Below are positions 42,190 through 54,200 of a stretch of DNA of 64,000 nt, one piece after another (position 1 is the stretch's first letter; each line of letters starts with the position of its first letter). The DNA is taken from assembly GCA_963575745.1 (NCBI GenBank), contig CAUYUJ010014590.1, forward strand, positions 230,001 to 294,000, in the 5' to 3' direction. The stretch comes from Prorocentrum cordatum. Its lineage: Eukaryota; Sar; Dinophyceae; Prorocentrales; Prorocentraceae. Position numbers and translations under genes: made by a program. A model generated the notes under the pieces. It searched no databases. It had not been told where the DNA came from and saw only the letters and a program-made list of their open reading frames with translations.

Positions 42190-43760
42190 CTCACTCCCTG
42201 CCGTTTTGCCCTCTGCCCCCCCCCCCCGCCGTCCAGGACGCGCGCGGCCAGCGCGCCGCTGGATGCGGGCGGCTATCCGGTCTCCGCCCCAGGCACTTAG
42301 AATCGGAGTGATGACCCGAGTTGGGTCTGTGACGCGGCATGGGCTGGGCCCTTGGGAGGGTTGTCGCTGTTCCCGCTGCCCCGCGGGCTGGAGTGCGCTG
42401 CCGTGCACTCAGCCCCTCCACACAAGGCGTTCTGGCAGGCCGACCAAGTGGGGTCAGCACCGAAGCAGCCTGCCCACCCACCACCAGGCGACGGTGCGAC
42501 AGCCAGAAAACGTTCGACCCACGCCATCCCCTCCCTCCCCCCTCCCTCTCCCTCCCCTCCTCTCTCCCCCTCCCTCTCGTCGCCTCCCCCTCCCCTCTTC
42601 TCCCCTCCCCCCTCCTCTCCTCCCCTCCCCCTCCCCCTCCTCCTGTCCTGTGGAGTGGGGCCCTCCTTCGCCGGGCCGCTGGACTCCCCCCCGCCTCAAC
42701 GCTCGGTCGGTACGGCCAGCACAGCCGTCCCAGTAGGTGATAATACCAGAGTGAAGGCACCAGGGTCTCGCGGCCCGTGCGTTATCTACCGGGGCGAAGG
42801 TGCGCGAGTGGCCCCAGTGCAGGCCACCCGGCGGAGGCGTGCCACGCAACGCTTCACGGCCGTCAGTCAACCTGCCGGCCCCGCCCGCAGGATTGCCCGA
42901 CTACCAGCATCGGGGCGGCACATCAGTGTGCCACTGGACTTGGCCATGAGCTGCGTGGCACCCAGGAACACTCAGGAACCAGTCTTGACACATCCCAAAA
43001 AGCACAGACCGCCCGGATCGGCCGCCATCAGGCCCCACCGTCCGCTCGCCCCGGGGCCTCCCCCCAGGCGGGCCACCAGGTGCGCCTCGAGGTTCACCGA
43101 TCGCACACCAGCGCTTTCTTCACCATGTTCCGAGCGTGCTGCGTGAAGTGGCAGGATCTTTTCCGCAGCCCCAGCGCCAGGCCGCCCCGGGGGGGGGGGG
43201 CAGTGAAGCAGGCGTGCCAGAGCGTGTGCACAGCCGGTGCCTGTTGCCCGGGTGTGCAGACGGAGCGTGCCACGCTCTGATGGACACATTTTTGTTTCTC
43301 TGTCCAGTCGGGGTCCCCACGGACCGCGCCAGGGGAGTGGATACCCCATTTCCTGGTCGCGCAAACGAGATTTCACGCCACAAGAGGTGGGCGCGGAGGA
43401 CGTTTGCAGCCCCCGCGCCCTGCGTTGTCTGTCCGCCGCTCTGCTGCGATCTCTCCTCCCTTTGAGCCAAGCCCGCACGCCTCTGCCTTTCGCTCGTTCG
43501 TGTCTTTCCTTATTTGCTCCACCTGCCCTCTTGTCATTTCCCCCGTCGCCATCCAAGGCGCCGAACGGACCCGCCACAGATCGTTTACGCTGCATGTCCT
43601 CCCGTATGCCCCCCTTCTTACCCTCAGTTGTTTTATTTTGTGCGGAACCCACCGGGGACCCTCACCCGGAAGCCTCGTTGGGGGGAAAAGGAGGGTGAGG
43701 ATGAGCACGAGGACCAGTACAAACTCGAGAGTTATCAAATCTGTCCAAATAACGGTTTAT
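42190..43760. other. No confident gene
   Basis: Contains a CCCTCC-rich run (42530-42645). Long frames occur on both strands (plus 42352-43146, minus 42972-43652), GC-rich and without domains. Confidence 0.45.
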
Positions 43761-43806
43761 ACTCTTTGATGGGAGTGACCTTTGGAAGGCAGCTGTTTGA
43801 AAATCC

Positions 43807-44030
43807 TGAGCCGTGCCAGTGCGTGGCAGAGCATTCTTGGGACTTCAGCAACGCGTTTCTGTTGCGTGTTGACGATCCTGAAGCGTGTCAGAACACATTT
43901 CTTGGGACATCGGCACAGCGAGTCAACGCGATTTGTTGCGCTCTGACAGTCGCACCCCGTGCCCGAACACCATTTTTGGGACGTCAGCTGTGCGAATCGC
44001 TTGAACTGCTCTCAACTCTTAGGACGACGG
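43807..44030 (+). repeat. Three ~72-bp degenerate units
   Basis: Units around CCTGAGCCGTGCCAGTGCG, CCTGAAGCGTGTCAGAACAC and CCCCGTGCCCGAACACC, each followed by TTGGGACxTC. A plus frame through them (GRQLFENPEPCQCVAEHS) ends at 44063. Translation is unproven. Confidence 0.55.
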
Positions 44031-44269
44031 TGCGCGGCGCTAAAGGCGAGAGTCACACTCGGTGAAAAGGAACCGCCATCCATATATGACAGTTCTTCAA
44101 ATGCGTGCGCGGGAGGGGGCGAGCGGTTCCCCACAAGTATGGCGCGGTGCTCAAAAGCGTGCTGTGGTGTTGACAAGCATACCGTGGTTTTCGCTACGGT
44201 CGCTGGCTATAGGCAGTCGATTGCGGTGTCGAAAGCTACTGCTACTACGTCTGTTGCTGCTACTACGAT

Positions 44270-44430
44270 ATACCTACACCGATCATCCTATGCCTACGCC
44301 GATCATGGCCAGGCCGACCCTGTTCCCAGGATCGGCGTGTATGCCTTCCTGTCCAAGCCACGCGGGCGTATACACCGAACCTGGAACCAGGATGAACCTG
44401 GCCAGGATCTGTACAGGTGTATACTTGGCC
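44270..44430. mobile_element. Nested palindromic (foldback) element, copy 2
   Basis: The centre (CCCAGGATCGGCGTGTATGC, GGGCGTATACACCGAACCTGG) matches 3381-3440 base for base at most positions, and the outer arms can pair. A weaker relative may lie at 61095-61235. Confidence 0.6.
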
Positions 44431-44464
44431 AGGTCCAAGTAGTGGGTGTCGAAGGATCGAGCCG

Positions 44465-44610
44465 CATCTATCGGCGATGACGCTCGATGAGGAGCCCAGC
44501 GTTCTCCACCCCGACGTCGACGTCGGCGATGCATCGGCGACGCATCGCCGAATCGGCGCGATCCTCCGGCCCCCTCTCCTTGGACCCCACCTGGGAGGCC
44601 CCACTCGAGG
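44465..44610. mobile_element. GATGCATCG foldback family, partial copy
   Basis: Has the interior (GACGTCGGCGATGCATCGGC) and the right terminus (GGCGCGATCCTCCGGCCCCC ... GACCCCACCTGGGAGGCC) of the family; the left terminus is missing. 44620-45480 is GC-rich with long frames on both strands and no domain. Confidence 0.6.
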
Positions 44611-45489
44611 AGGCTTTCCCTGCTTCCGTGTCGGCGGCGAACGAGGGAAGGAAGTGAGAGGGAGAAGCCCTCCTCGGAGAGTTCGGAAGGACTCCGGCCT
44701 TCTGAGAAGTTGCCCAAGCCTTCCCCGAAGACACGGAACAGTTCTCCGAAGGCCGGAGGGCCCTCGAGAAACCCCGCCGCCTTCCGAGCGGGCCTTCCTC
44801 CTCTCCCATTCCCCCCCTCTCGCCCGCCGCCGACCCCGACCCGAGGATGTGGACACGCTGGCCGCGGAGTGCACGAGGCTCTTCCGGGCCCCCCCCCCCC
44901 GCCCCCGCTCTGGGCCCCCCCCCTCCGTGCCTCGCGGGTTGGGGCGGGGCAGCCCGCGCGCCTCGCGCTCGCCGCTCCACGGGAGGGGCAGGGCTCCACA
45001 GGGAGAGGGGTCCTCCAGGGCAGCGGCAGGGCGGCGTCTCGGGATCGCTCCTCCTCTCCCCCGCCCATTCCTCCTCGAGGCAGCCTGGCCAGGACTGCAC
45101 GGAAGGAGAAGGGTGCTGAGGGAAGCGGGTCCTGAGGAAGGAGAGGTCCTGAGGGAAGCAGACGAGGTTTCCGAGGATCTTCGAGGGTCCTCGGAGGTTT
45201 CCAGGGCTTGGGCTGGTTATCATGAGCTGTGCCTCGTCGAGAGCGTTCCGTAGATGCCAGAATCGTCCCGAGCGGCTGCAGGAGGCCAGAGTGAGGACCC
45301 GAGCGCCTCCTCGCCATGAAGCGAGCGGGTCCCGGAGGGAGGCGGGTCCCTCCTCGGGCTCCCGGGATCCCGGAGCCCCTGGACTGTCAGAAAGTTTGAA
45401 AGGCTGGTCGCGGGGGAAGTCCCAAGGGGTCCAGGACCCATTTCCCTCGGGGATCGTTTTCTCAATCGTAATCGTCATCGTCTTGCGTT

Positions 45490-45675
45490 GTGGTACAACG
45501 CCAGAAGTCTGACGTCGTCATCGTCGGACGTGGGGCGTTTGGCGCCTACAGACTTCGCGGATACGCATCGGAGTGTTTTCGAGAGAGAATGGCCACCAGT
45601 CGAACTGGGGGACCGGCGGAGGAAGAGGAAGAGGAGGAGGAGGAGGAGGAGGAGAGGATCAGGAGCAAGACTTAG
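45490..45675 (+). CDS. Weak exon candidate with GxGxxG-like motif
   Basis: 61 codons from ATG: SDVVIVGRGAFGAYRLRGYA, then a poly-Glu run at a GGA repeat. VIVGxGxFG resembles the dinucleotide-binding loop of FAD/NAD oxidoreductases, but nothing else supports it. A ~58-bp direct duplication follows (45735-45860, GGCGACTTCGTGGTCACGAC). Confidence 0.15.
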   Translation: MVQRQKSDVVIVGRGAFGAYRLRGYASECFRERMATSRTGGPAEEEEEEEEEEEERIRSKT

Positions 45676-46374
45676 GTCGATGGTAAAGAATCGATGGCCT
45701 GTCAATTATTTGACGTTAGACTTTGTTGTGTCTGTTTTGGCGCATCGGGGCGACTTCGTGGTCACGACTGGATCCGCGCCGACATTTTGATCAGTCTTGT
45801 GTCTGTTTGGGCCTATCGGGGCGACTTCGTGACCACGACTGGATCCGCGTCGACATTTTGATCAGATTGTGCCCAGGACAGGTCCCTGTGCCACTGGGCC
45901 ATCCACGTCGTCGTCATCATCACAGGATTCGCAGGCGCTCAGGGCATACTGTTTGTTTTGCTGCTGCTTGAGGCGCGCGCACTGCTCGCCATTTTGATCC
46001 ATGCACCGAGGCAGTAAAGATCTGGGCGCCGCTTCTAGAGTTGTTGAGTTGAGTTGATCATCGTTGGAATGTCCAGGAGTGTGACGGGCCACCGGCGGGA
46101 CCAGCGCTGTCTTCGTCGTCGTCTTCGTCTTCGTCGTCGGCGAGGCGTTGTCGTCGTCGTCGCCGGCAGGCTGTTTTCGAGCGTGAAGGGGCACCGGCGG
46201 GACCAGCGCATGCCCGTGACCCAGCTGTACGAGGCCCAGCCCGACAGCCCAGCCCCGAGAGGCGCAGCGGCGCAGCGAGACGGCGCAGCCTGCACCGACC
46301 CGAGCCAGCCGACTGAGCAGCCGACTTCGATGGGGTCGGAGTAGATGGGGCCAGAATACAGGGTTGGCTGAGGA

Positions 46375-46665
46375 GGAGGAGGAGCAGGAGGAGGAGGAGG
46401 AGGGATGAGGCGGAGTAGGTGGAGGAAGAGGCTGAGGAGGGAGGAGGTTGAGAGTGGCAGGAGGAGGAGGGAGTTGGCTGAGGATCAGGGGCAGCGATGG
46501 TGGGGGATAGGCATAGGGGAGGCTGCATCGACCCCCAATCGCCCATTGATCGCCGATAGTGGCCCGATAGCCCCACCCAGCCCAAGAAGGTGCGTATTCA
46601 TCAGCGGGCGGGGGCCTATCGCCGATCTATCGGCGATGTACCGCCGATTTCAGGTCGATGCATTC
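46375..46665. repeat. GGA tract and GATCGCCGATC-type repeat
   Basis: 46375-46480 is GGA-rich. 46520-46665 repeats the word order of 24835-24975. 45870-46370 shows CGTCGTCGTC runs and no gene. Confidence 0.7.
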
Positions 46666-46681
46666 CTCCCTTTGCCTATCC

Positions 46682-46882
46682 GATGGGGTCAGAGGATCGC
46701 ACCGCGTCGCCGATGCATCGACGATGCGGCTCGATGTGGAGCACGTGCTTCCCCACGCCGACGTCGCCGATGCATCGCCGACGTCGCCGATGCATCGTCG
46801 ATGAATTGCCGATACATCGGCGATGCATTGGCGAAGCGATGGGATCCTTCGACCCCATCTACTCGGACCCCATCTAGGAGGC
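46682..46882. mobile_element. GATGCATCG foldback family, copy 2
   Basis: Left end GATGGGGTCAGAGGATCGCA, right end inverted (GATCCTTCGACCCCATCTAC). Between them are several CGCCGATGCATCGxCG palindromes and CTCGATGTGGAGC. Confidence 0.75.
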
Positions 46883-47110
46883 CTCTACTTGGCTGCTCTC
46901 GTCGCAGCTTGCGTGGCGCGCCTCGGGACACTGCTTCCAAAAGGCATCAGAGAGACGTTGCACGATGTCCCAACGAATTTCCAAGAGGCCTCCCGCACAC
47001 AACTCAGGATAGGTAGCGGCATGAGCCGAAGGTACCAAACGGCAACACGCATCGATCTCCAGTACGGTTTTGTTCAGCGATTTTCGCGTTCTCATTCTGT
47101 CACGAGTCAA
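46874..47110 (-). CDS. Weak coding candidate
   Basis: A 78-codon minus frame of natural composition (KSLNKTVLEIDACCRLVPSA, ELCAGGLLEIRWDIVQRLSD). Part of it (GCTCTCGTCGCAGCTTGC, 46893) is repeated at 47219, so it may belong to a duplicated segment. No family. Confidence 0.25.
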   Translation of the reverse strand: MTRDRMRTRKSLNKTVLEIDACCRLVPSAHAATYPELCAGGLLEIRWDIVQRLSDAFWKQCPEARHASCDESSQVEAS

Positions 47111-47539
47111 CTTTTCAAAGACAGTCCAAAGGCCCCCCCAAACCTGTCACAACGTCCCAAGAGGTCCCCGCCAGGCACTTAAATCGGCGCAGAAAGCCCC
47201 TAATACAGACCTTGCCTGCTCTCGTCGCAGCTTGCTTGGCTCGACTCGGGAAGCGTGTCGGGGTGGTGCCCTTGGAGGCTTCCTGGGGCCAGTTCTAGGC
47301 GGGCTTGGTCGTGGGGGGGCGAGAACCTCGACAGCCTGGCCGTCGTGCCTCCCCTCCTCTCAGATCGGAGAGGCAAAACATGGCATACGTGCACTCTTTC
47401 GGAGGTCCGCGCGGATGTCGTGGGTCGACGCTGGACTATTCTGGCGGGCAGAGAATCGATTGGGGAAATCCTCCCGAACCATGAACCGTTCGGGGCGAAA
47501 CCGGTCCCAAGCCCCCCTGAAACCGGGAGACCGTCTCCT

Positions 47540-48127
47540 CTAGGTATTCCGCAGAACCCGGACTCGCGGAGCCCGGGATTTGGAGTTGGCGGGCGACAGA
47601 AGGGGGAGGAGGAAGAGGAGGGAGGATGACGAGGAGGAGGGAGGACGAGTATGGAGGAGGAGGGAGGAGGAGGCCAAGGCCTGAGGCCCACCTTCGCTCC
47701 ACAGCGATCCCAGCCGGGGGCCAAGGGCCTCGGCTGTTCCTTGCCGCTCTGTAGCCGTCGCGACGGCTGGGGTTTTAGCCGAATGCCGGGACGCGAGCCT
47801 CCACGTTCGAGCCTGGGCCGCCCTCAGCCCGTGGCGACGAGGGGGTGCTCCCGAGGGCCAGGATGCGAGGCTCGACGATCGCACTTCGGCGCGACCTCGT
47901 GAGCGGTTTGGGGGGGTCTGCAAGTCGGGCTCCTGGCGGTCGGTCGGGACGGCTCCTGCACCGCACGGCCGTGCCCCCAGCAAGAGCGCAAGGTCGTCCG
48001 AATGATGTCGACGCGCGCGCGCGAGGCTCATTTGATCGCATTGGATGGAGGTGTTGAACCTACCTGTGGGTCTCGTAAGAATTCGCAAGAGCGCGCGCGC
48101 AGTTTTTTTTGAACGCTCATGTTGCAA
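47540..48127 (-). CDS. Hypothetical protein candidate
   Basis: A 195-codon minus frame with TTG rather than ATG at its head, so it may be an exon. It reads TARALLRILTRPTGRFNTSI, QMSLARARRHHSDDLALLLG, then an Arg/Ala/Ser-rich part and a poly-Ser run from a CTC repeat. No recognised domain. The plus strand is partly open too. Confidence 0.3.
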   Translation of the reverse strand: MQHERSKKTARALLRILTRPTGRFNTSIQCDQMSLARARRHHSDDLALLLGARPCGAGAVPTDRQEPDLQTPPNRSRGRAEVRSSSLASWPSGAPPRRHGLRAAQARTWRLASRHSAKTPAVATATERQGTAEALGPRLGSLWSEGGPQALASSSLLLHTRPPSSSSSSLLFLLPLLSPANSKSRAPRVRVLRNT

Positions 48128-48435
48128 AACTATTGGGCTTTTGCGTGTTCGGGGAACTCGATCTTGGGACCATCACGACATTTCACAGACTTTCGAAGAA
48201 CTCGCCCAGGTTGGGTTGGGGCACGCACGCAGGGTGGTTCCAGGCCGAGGTTCCCAGTATTGATTGCCCATTGTTCGGAAAGTGAAGTACGCAGCCTCCG
48301 TTTATGTGGGTGGCAAAGAGGGCAGCAATGATATGAAGCACGCCGACAACGCCACTGCGCGGCGGGCGCGATCGCTTCAGTCTGCGGCGCCCACGGCGCG
48401 GCGCATCGCGCGCGCGTGGAGCCAAAGTGGACGTG

Positions 48436-48600
48436 GTCGAAGAATCGCGCCGCATCGCCGCATCGCCGATGCATCGGCGATGCGGCTCGCCATGGAGGCT
48501 GTTGTTTCTCCGCGTCGTCGGCGTGCATCGCCGATGCATTGGCGATGCGGCGTGATACTCCGCCGCAATCTTCTCGGACCTTTTGTACGGCCTCTTTGTG
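48436..48600. mobile_element. GATGCATCG foldback family, copy 3 (worn ends)
   Basis: GAATCGCGCCGCATCGCC and its inverted counterpart (GGCGATGCGGCGTGATAC) enclose GCCGATGCATCGGCG; the outer parts have diverged. Confidence 0.65.
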
Positions 48601-48734
48601 AGTCGCATGTTGCTGCTACGATCACAGTCGTTGAAGCTCGGGTCCAGGGCGGCCGAGCCAATCGTAAGGCAGAGGTCGTGCCAGATAGTCGGACTGGCTG
48701 GCTAGGACGGTCAGGACAAGTTGTTTTGTCAGGA

Positions 48735-48905
48735 GGGAAAGAAACACACAGACACAATTAATCGTCGATCCCAAGGAAAATATGGGAAAATATGGGAAGT
48801 GGGGGGGAAGACAAAAACCGAGAAACTATGGGAAACTATGGGGCATATTTTTATTTGTGTGTATTTATTTGTGTGTCCTGGGGCCCCTTCATTTTGACCC
48901 ATCTC
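48735..48905. repeat. Dispersed repeat, copy 1 (pair with 59280-59480)
   Basis: ACACACAGACACAATTAATC, TATGGGAAAATATGGGAAGT and GGGGGGAAGACAAAAAC, then a T/G-rich stretch and CCTGGGGCCCCTT occur in the same order at both sites. 48906-49435 has no confident gene. Confidence 0.75.
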
Positions 48906-49435
48906 ACACACAACAAGTCTCCTACTTCTCGATGTCTTGGAGTTTCCCATTCCGGGCCCGCATACGGCATCCCACTGCAGAATAGACGGAACATATCAGG
49001 CTTGCCGTTGTCGAGTATCTGGAGGTTTGGGTCTCTCTTCTCCGCCTTCGGCCGAGGTGACCCAGCGGTTCCTCCTATCCTCCTGGATGTTTTTGTTCCT
49101 CATCGTGGTGCACTTCCTTCCCCATGTGGCCAAGACGACCGAGCGGATTTTCCCGTGCCTCACGTCCTGGTTTTCGTGCTGGGCCTTCCCTCTCTACTCG
49201 TCCCCATGTCTCCTGTTCTCTTGGCGGATTAAGGGGGCATCTGGAAAGCTGGCTGCGACAGCTCCTGGAGCCCCTTTCTCTATTGCTTGGGGCATTACGG
49301 GCGTCATGGCCCCCGATGCCCCCCCCCCTGTGACGTAACGCTCCCCCCCCCCGGTGCGCTCCGGGCACTCTGCCCGCCGTGCGTTTTGGGATCCGCGTAG
49401 GTGTCCGCGTAGGAATCCGCTTGGGAGTCTGGGCC

Positions 49436-49438
49436 GCA

Positions 49439-49500
<62 letters not shown>
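49436..49500. repeat. (GTC)n microsatellite
   Basis: A near-perfect GTC repeat of about 65 bp. A shorter CGTCGTCGCTCGTCGCTC run lies at 50835-50890. Confidence 0.95.
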
Positions 49501-49501
<1 letters not shown>

Positions 49502-49679
49502 CGTGGCTTGTCGCTCGTCGCTCATAGTCGTCGTGCGCGCGGATGCGGCTGAAGCCTTTTTTTATTCCGGGCCGATGACGGCAATCATCTAGGGGGGAGT
49601 GGAGGGGGTCGATGTCGTCACGTTTCGCGCCGGCGGCGTCTGGGAATGCTTAGGAATGACGGAGGACGGGTAGCGCCAG

Positions 49680-49985
49680 CATGTGTGTGGCGATTTGCGC
49701 CACAACGCCTGTGTACACCACAGTGCCTGCGTGCACCACAGCGCCTGTGTACACCATGCCGCGTATGTACACCACAGCAGCCGCTTGCAATACAGCGTCA
49801 GTTTGTGCCATCGTGCCCGCGGGCACAACAGCTCTTGTGCACACCACAGCGCTTGCGTACACCACATCCGCCGTGTGCAACACAGCACCAGTGTACACCA
49901 CAATGCCTGCGTGCATTGCATTGCCTGTGTACACCACGGCGCCTGCGTGCACCACAGCAGCCGTGCGCAACACAGCACCGTTGTT
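49680..49985. repeat. 18-bp tandem repeat, locus 2 (reverse orientation)
   Basis: Units such as GTGTACACCACAGCGCCT, the reverse complement of the unit at 20810-21135. Confidence 0.8.
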
Positions 49986-50264
49986 GCATATAGAATGTTA
50001 TAAGGAATCCTGAATGACAAAATGTAGCGCTTGTGGATTCCACGGGAAACCATGGAATCACATTCTTATGGACAACGGAGCGCCGCTGGAATCTACGAGT
50101 ATTCCCGAGTCCGCCCGCATCACCCCATTCCCCCCGTCTGCGTCCAGGAGACTCTAGCTGAATTGGCCGTCCGAGAACCAAGTGGACCGATTCAATAGAC
50201 CATTCTGCGGTGCGCGCAGAGATGCGCACGTGCGCTGTACCGCCAAACCGCACGACAGGGGGTA

Positions 50265-50420
50265 AGGAGGAGGGAGGAGGAGGAGGAGGAGGAGGAGGAG
50301 GAGGAGGAGGAGGAGGAGGGAGGAGGAGGAGGAGGAGGAGGAGGAGGAGGTGGAGGAGGAGGCGTTGGAGGAGGTGGTGGTGGTGGAGGAGGAGGGGGAG
50401 GAGGGAGGAGGGAGGATGGA
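50265..50420. repeat. (GGA)n microsatellite
   Basis: About 155 bp of GGA with GGT interruptions, between 18-bp repeat loci 2 and 3. Confidence 0.95.
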
Positions 50421-50509
50421 AGAACGTCGCATTTGATTATCAGCATTTCCCAAACGTGGCGTCTAGTTGTCCGCCGCAGCAGAAACTCACGTACATGCTC
50501 CTTTTACCT

Positions 50510-50830
50510 GTCCTATGCACGCATGCGCTGTGGTGTGCACCAGCGCTGCGTTGCACGCGGATGCTGTGGTGTAGACGCGCGCTGTGGCGTGCACAGGCGC
50601 TGCAGTGCACGCGAGCATTGTGGTGTACACAGGCGCTGTGTTGCACATGGTAGCTGCGGTGTACACATGTACACCGGCGCTGTAGTGTACGCAAGCAGTG
50701 TGGTGTACACAGGCGCTGCGTTGCACATGGTTGTTGCGGTGTACGCAGGCGCTGTGGTTTTCCAAGCGCTGTGGTGCACGCGAGCATTGTGGTGTACACA
50801 GGCGCAGTGGGGCATATCGCCACCTACATG
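50510..50830. repeat. 18-bp tandem repeat, locus 3
   Basis: GGCGCTGTGGTGTACACA-type units in forward orientation. With locus 2 it forms a large imperfect inverted repeat around the GGA tract. 50835-51550 has no confident gene. Confidence 0.8.
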
Positions 50831-51553
50831 CGGCTCGCGTCGTCGTCGTCGTCGTCCTCGTCGCTCGTCGCTCGTCGCTCGTCGCTCGTCGCGTCGCGCG
50901 CGCGGACGCGGCTGCGGTGCAGGAGCCACACGGGGGGGGGGGTCGTTACGTGATACCCCCCCCCTCGCCCCCCCCCCAATGACGCCCGTCATCGCCGAAC
51001 AGACAGAAACGCGCTCCTGCGTGCAGCTGGTTTCGGCCACTTCGCCCACATCGCGTCCCCTGCGATGCGTGGTCGCTGGCATCGCCAGGAAAACCAGCTG
51101 CACGCGGTTGACTCGCCAGCTCACCGTGACAGCGGGTATGCGTCAGATTGAGGAGTGAGGTCGGCGCCCCCCAGGGGACTTTGCCGTACCATTCCTTTTC
51201 CATTTCTCGGACGCCGTGATTCTCTCAGCACGTGTACCCCCCGCAGTCTTGACGGGCTTCCTGGTGCCACGGGGCTTGGTGGGGGTTCCCCCACATGCTG
51301 AATTGATAACTTGTTGTCACGATTTCGCCACAACGGCGAGGGGCGAGGTCTGAATCATCCTTTTACCTCCTCTTCCTCCGCCCCCGGCCGAGATGACCCA
51401 GCGGCTCATCTACTGCTTGGGGGGCCGCGATGAGGAGGCCCCCGCGCGCTCGGCTGCCTGCCTTGGGAGCCCCGAGTCGGCCGGCGGTCGCAGCGCGAGG
51501 GGTCGGGGGGCCCCAAACTGTGCGGTGATCGCACCGTGTGGTGAGTCAGTTGA

Positions 51554-51793
51554 GGCCTCCCAGCTGGGGTCCGAGTGGATGGGGTCAGAAGATCGCGCCG
51601 CCGATGCATCGCCGCCGTCGCTGATGCATCGCCGCCGTCGCGTATGCCGCTCGATGCGGAGCCCGATGTCTCTTCTCGCCGACGTCGCCGATGCATCGCC
51701 GCCGTCGCTGATGCATCGCCGATGTATGTGTGATGCGTGGGCGATGTGGCGCGATCCGCTGACCCCATCTACTCGAACCTCATCTGCGAGGCC
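51554..51793. mobile_element. GATGCATCG foldback family, best-preserved copy
   Basis: Begins GGCCTCCCAGCTGGGGTCCG and ends with its inverted match (CTCGAACCTCATCTGCGAGGCC). The terminal inverted repeats are about 45 bp and run into GGGGTCAGAAGATCGCGCCG. The 240-bp interior repeats CGATGCATCGCCGCCGTCG. 51795-52060 holds several CCGTGCGGT/ACCGCACGG words in both orientations and no gene. Confidence 0.8.
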
Positions 51794-52084
51794 TTTCTGT
51801 TCCCGGTGACCGCACGGTCGTGGAACTCGGGTCGTTCGCCAGGTCCCAAAACTGTGGGGATGCGGACCGTGCGGTGAGGTTCGTTGGGATGGCAAGGTCG
51901 CCGCACGGTCTGTCACCGCACGGTTTTGGTACATCCGAAAGCGCGAGGGAGCGCGAGGGAAGGATCGAACGATCGAGGTCGGAGAGATTGTTCCCGGCGA
52001 AGCTGGGCGAAGTTCCGTGCTCCCTATTAGTTGACTGACCAATAGAATTGAACTGATTTGATTGACCCAGAGGGGCGTTTTTGA

Positions 52085-54200
52085 AAACACCCTTCAAACC
52101 GCCCGCGGGCGCAACCGCAACCGCAAGCGCAACCAGGCGACACATTTGAATCCGCCCGCGGGCGCAACCGCATTCGCAACCAGGAGACACAATTCAACCC
52201 GCCCGCGGGCGCAACCGCAGCGCAACCAAGCGACACATTTGAACCCGCCCGCGGGCGCAACCGCGACCGCAACCAGGCGACACATTTCAACCGACCCGCG
52301 GTCGCGCAACCGCAACCAAGCGACACGCTTCAACCCGCCCGCGGGCGCAACCGCAAGCGCAACCAGGCGACACATTCCAATCCGCCCGCGGGGTCAACAG
52401 CAACCGCAATCCTACTACACAACTAACGCACCCGCAATCTCAACCTCACACGCAACTCCAACCAGGCGACACATTTCAATAGCGGGCGCAACCGCAACCG
52501 CAACCAGGCGTTACATGTCAACTCGCCCGCGGGAGCAACCGCAACCGCAACCAGGCGACACAGTTCAGCCCGCCCACGGGCGACACATTTCAACCCGCCC
52601 AATCCCGCCCGCGGGCGCAACCGCAACCGCAACCGCAGCCAGACGACACATTTCAACCCGCTCGCGGGCGCAACCGCAACCTAATTTTTTCTACACCGTT
52701 CAACCCGCCCGCGGCCGCAACCGCAACCGCATGTGCAACCAGGCGACACACTTGAACCCGGCCGCGGGCGCAACCGCAACCGCAACCAGGCGACACAGTT
52801 CCACCCACCCGCGGGCGCACCCCCAACCGCAACCAGGCGACACATGCTAACCCGCCCGTGGGCGTAATTGTTATCGCAACCAGACGACAAGCTTGAAACC
52901 GCCCGCGGGCGCATCCGCGACCGGATCCAGGCGACACATCTCCACCCGCCCAAGGGCGCAACGGCATCCGCAACCAAACGACACATTCCAACCCGCCCGC
53001 GGATGCAAGTGCAACCGCAACCAGGCGACACATTCCAACCCGCCCGCGGGCGCAATCGCGACCGCAACCCGGCGAGACATTGCAACCCGCCCGCGGTCGC
53101 ACCCGCAACCTTAACCAGGCGACACATTTCGACCCGTCCACAGGCGCAACCGCAACCGCAACCAGGCGTCACATTTCGGCCTGCCCGCGGGCGCAACCGC
53201 AACCGCTAGCGCAACCAGGAGGCATATTTCAATCCGCCCGCGGGCGCAGCCGCACGTGCAACCAAACGACACATTTGAACCCGCCCGCGGGCGCACCGCA
53301 TGCGCAATCAGGCGACACAGTTTAAACCGCCCGCTGGCGCAAACGCAACCGCAACCAGGCGACACACTTCAACCCGCCCGCAGGCGCACCCGCAAGCGCA
53401 ACCAGGCGACGCATTTCAACCCGCCCGTGGGCGACGCTGCAACCGCAACAAGGCGTCACATTTCAGCCTACCCGCGGGCGCAACCGCAATCGCCATTAGG
53501 CGACACATTTCAACCCGCCCGCGGGCGCGTCCGCAACCGCAACCAGGCGGCACATTTCAACCCGCCCGCAATCGCAACCGCAACTTAGACCGCAACCAGA
53601 CGACACATTTCAACCCTCCGCAGGCGCAACCGCAACCGCAACCAGGCGACACATTTCAACCCTCCGCGGGCGCATCCGCAACAGCAACCAGGCGGCACAT
53701 TCCAACTTGTCCGCGGGCGCATCCGCGACCGCAACCAGGCGACACATTTCTACCCGCCCGCGTGCGCACCAGCAACCGTAACTAGGCGACACATTTCCAC
53801 TCCCGCGGGCGCAACCGCAACCGCAACCGGGCGACACACTTCAGCCCGACACATGTCAATCTGCCGAGGGCGCACCCGCAAGCGCAACCAGGTGGCGCAT
53901 TCCAACCCGCCCGCGGGCGCAGCCGCAACCGCAACCAGGCGACACATTTCAGCCCGGCCGCTGGCACAACCACGTCCGCAACCAGGCGACACATTTCGAC
54001 CCGCCCGCTGGCGCAACCGCATGTGCAACCAGGCGACACATTTCGACCCGCCCGCTGGCGCAACCGCATGTGCAACCAGGCGACACATTTTAACCCTCCC
54101 GCGGGCGCAACCGCAAGCGCAACCAGGCGACAAACTTAAACCCGCCCGCGGGCGCACCCGCATTCGAAACCAGGCAATATACTTCAACCTGCCCGCGGTG
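52085..54200. repeat. ~48-bp minisatellite, 2.1 kb
   Basis: Over forty degenerate units of AACCCGCCCGCGGGCGCAAC followed by CGCAACCGCAACCAGGCGACACATTT-like sequence. CCGCCCGCGGGCG contains the palindrome CCCGCGGG. Open frames in it are by-products. Confidence 0.95.

Noticed and set aside
44283-45478. Overlapping 278-344-codon frames on both strands
   Set aside because: Very GC-rich DNA with simultaneous open frames in several phases; part overlaps a foldback element and no motif is visible.
52062-53141. Gln/Arg/Pro-rich or Cys/Val/Ala-rich proteins of 160-260 codons
   Set aside because: Translation of the ~48-bp minisatellite in different frames.
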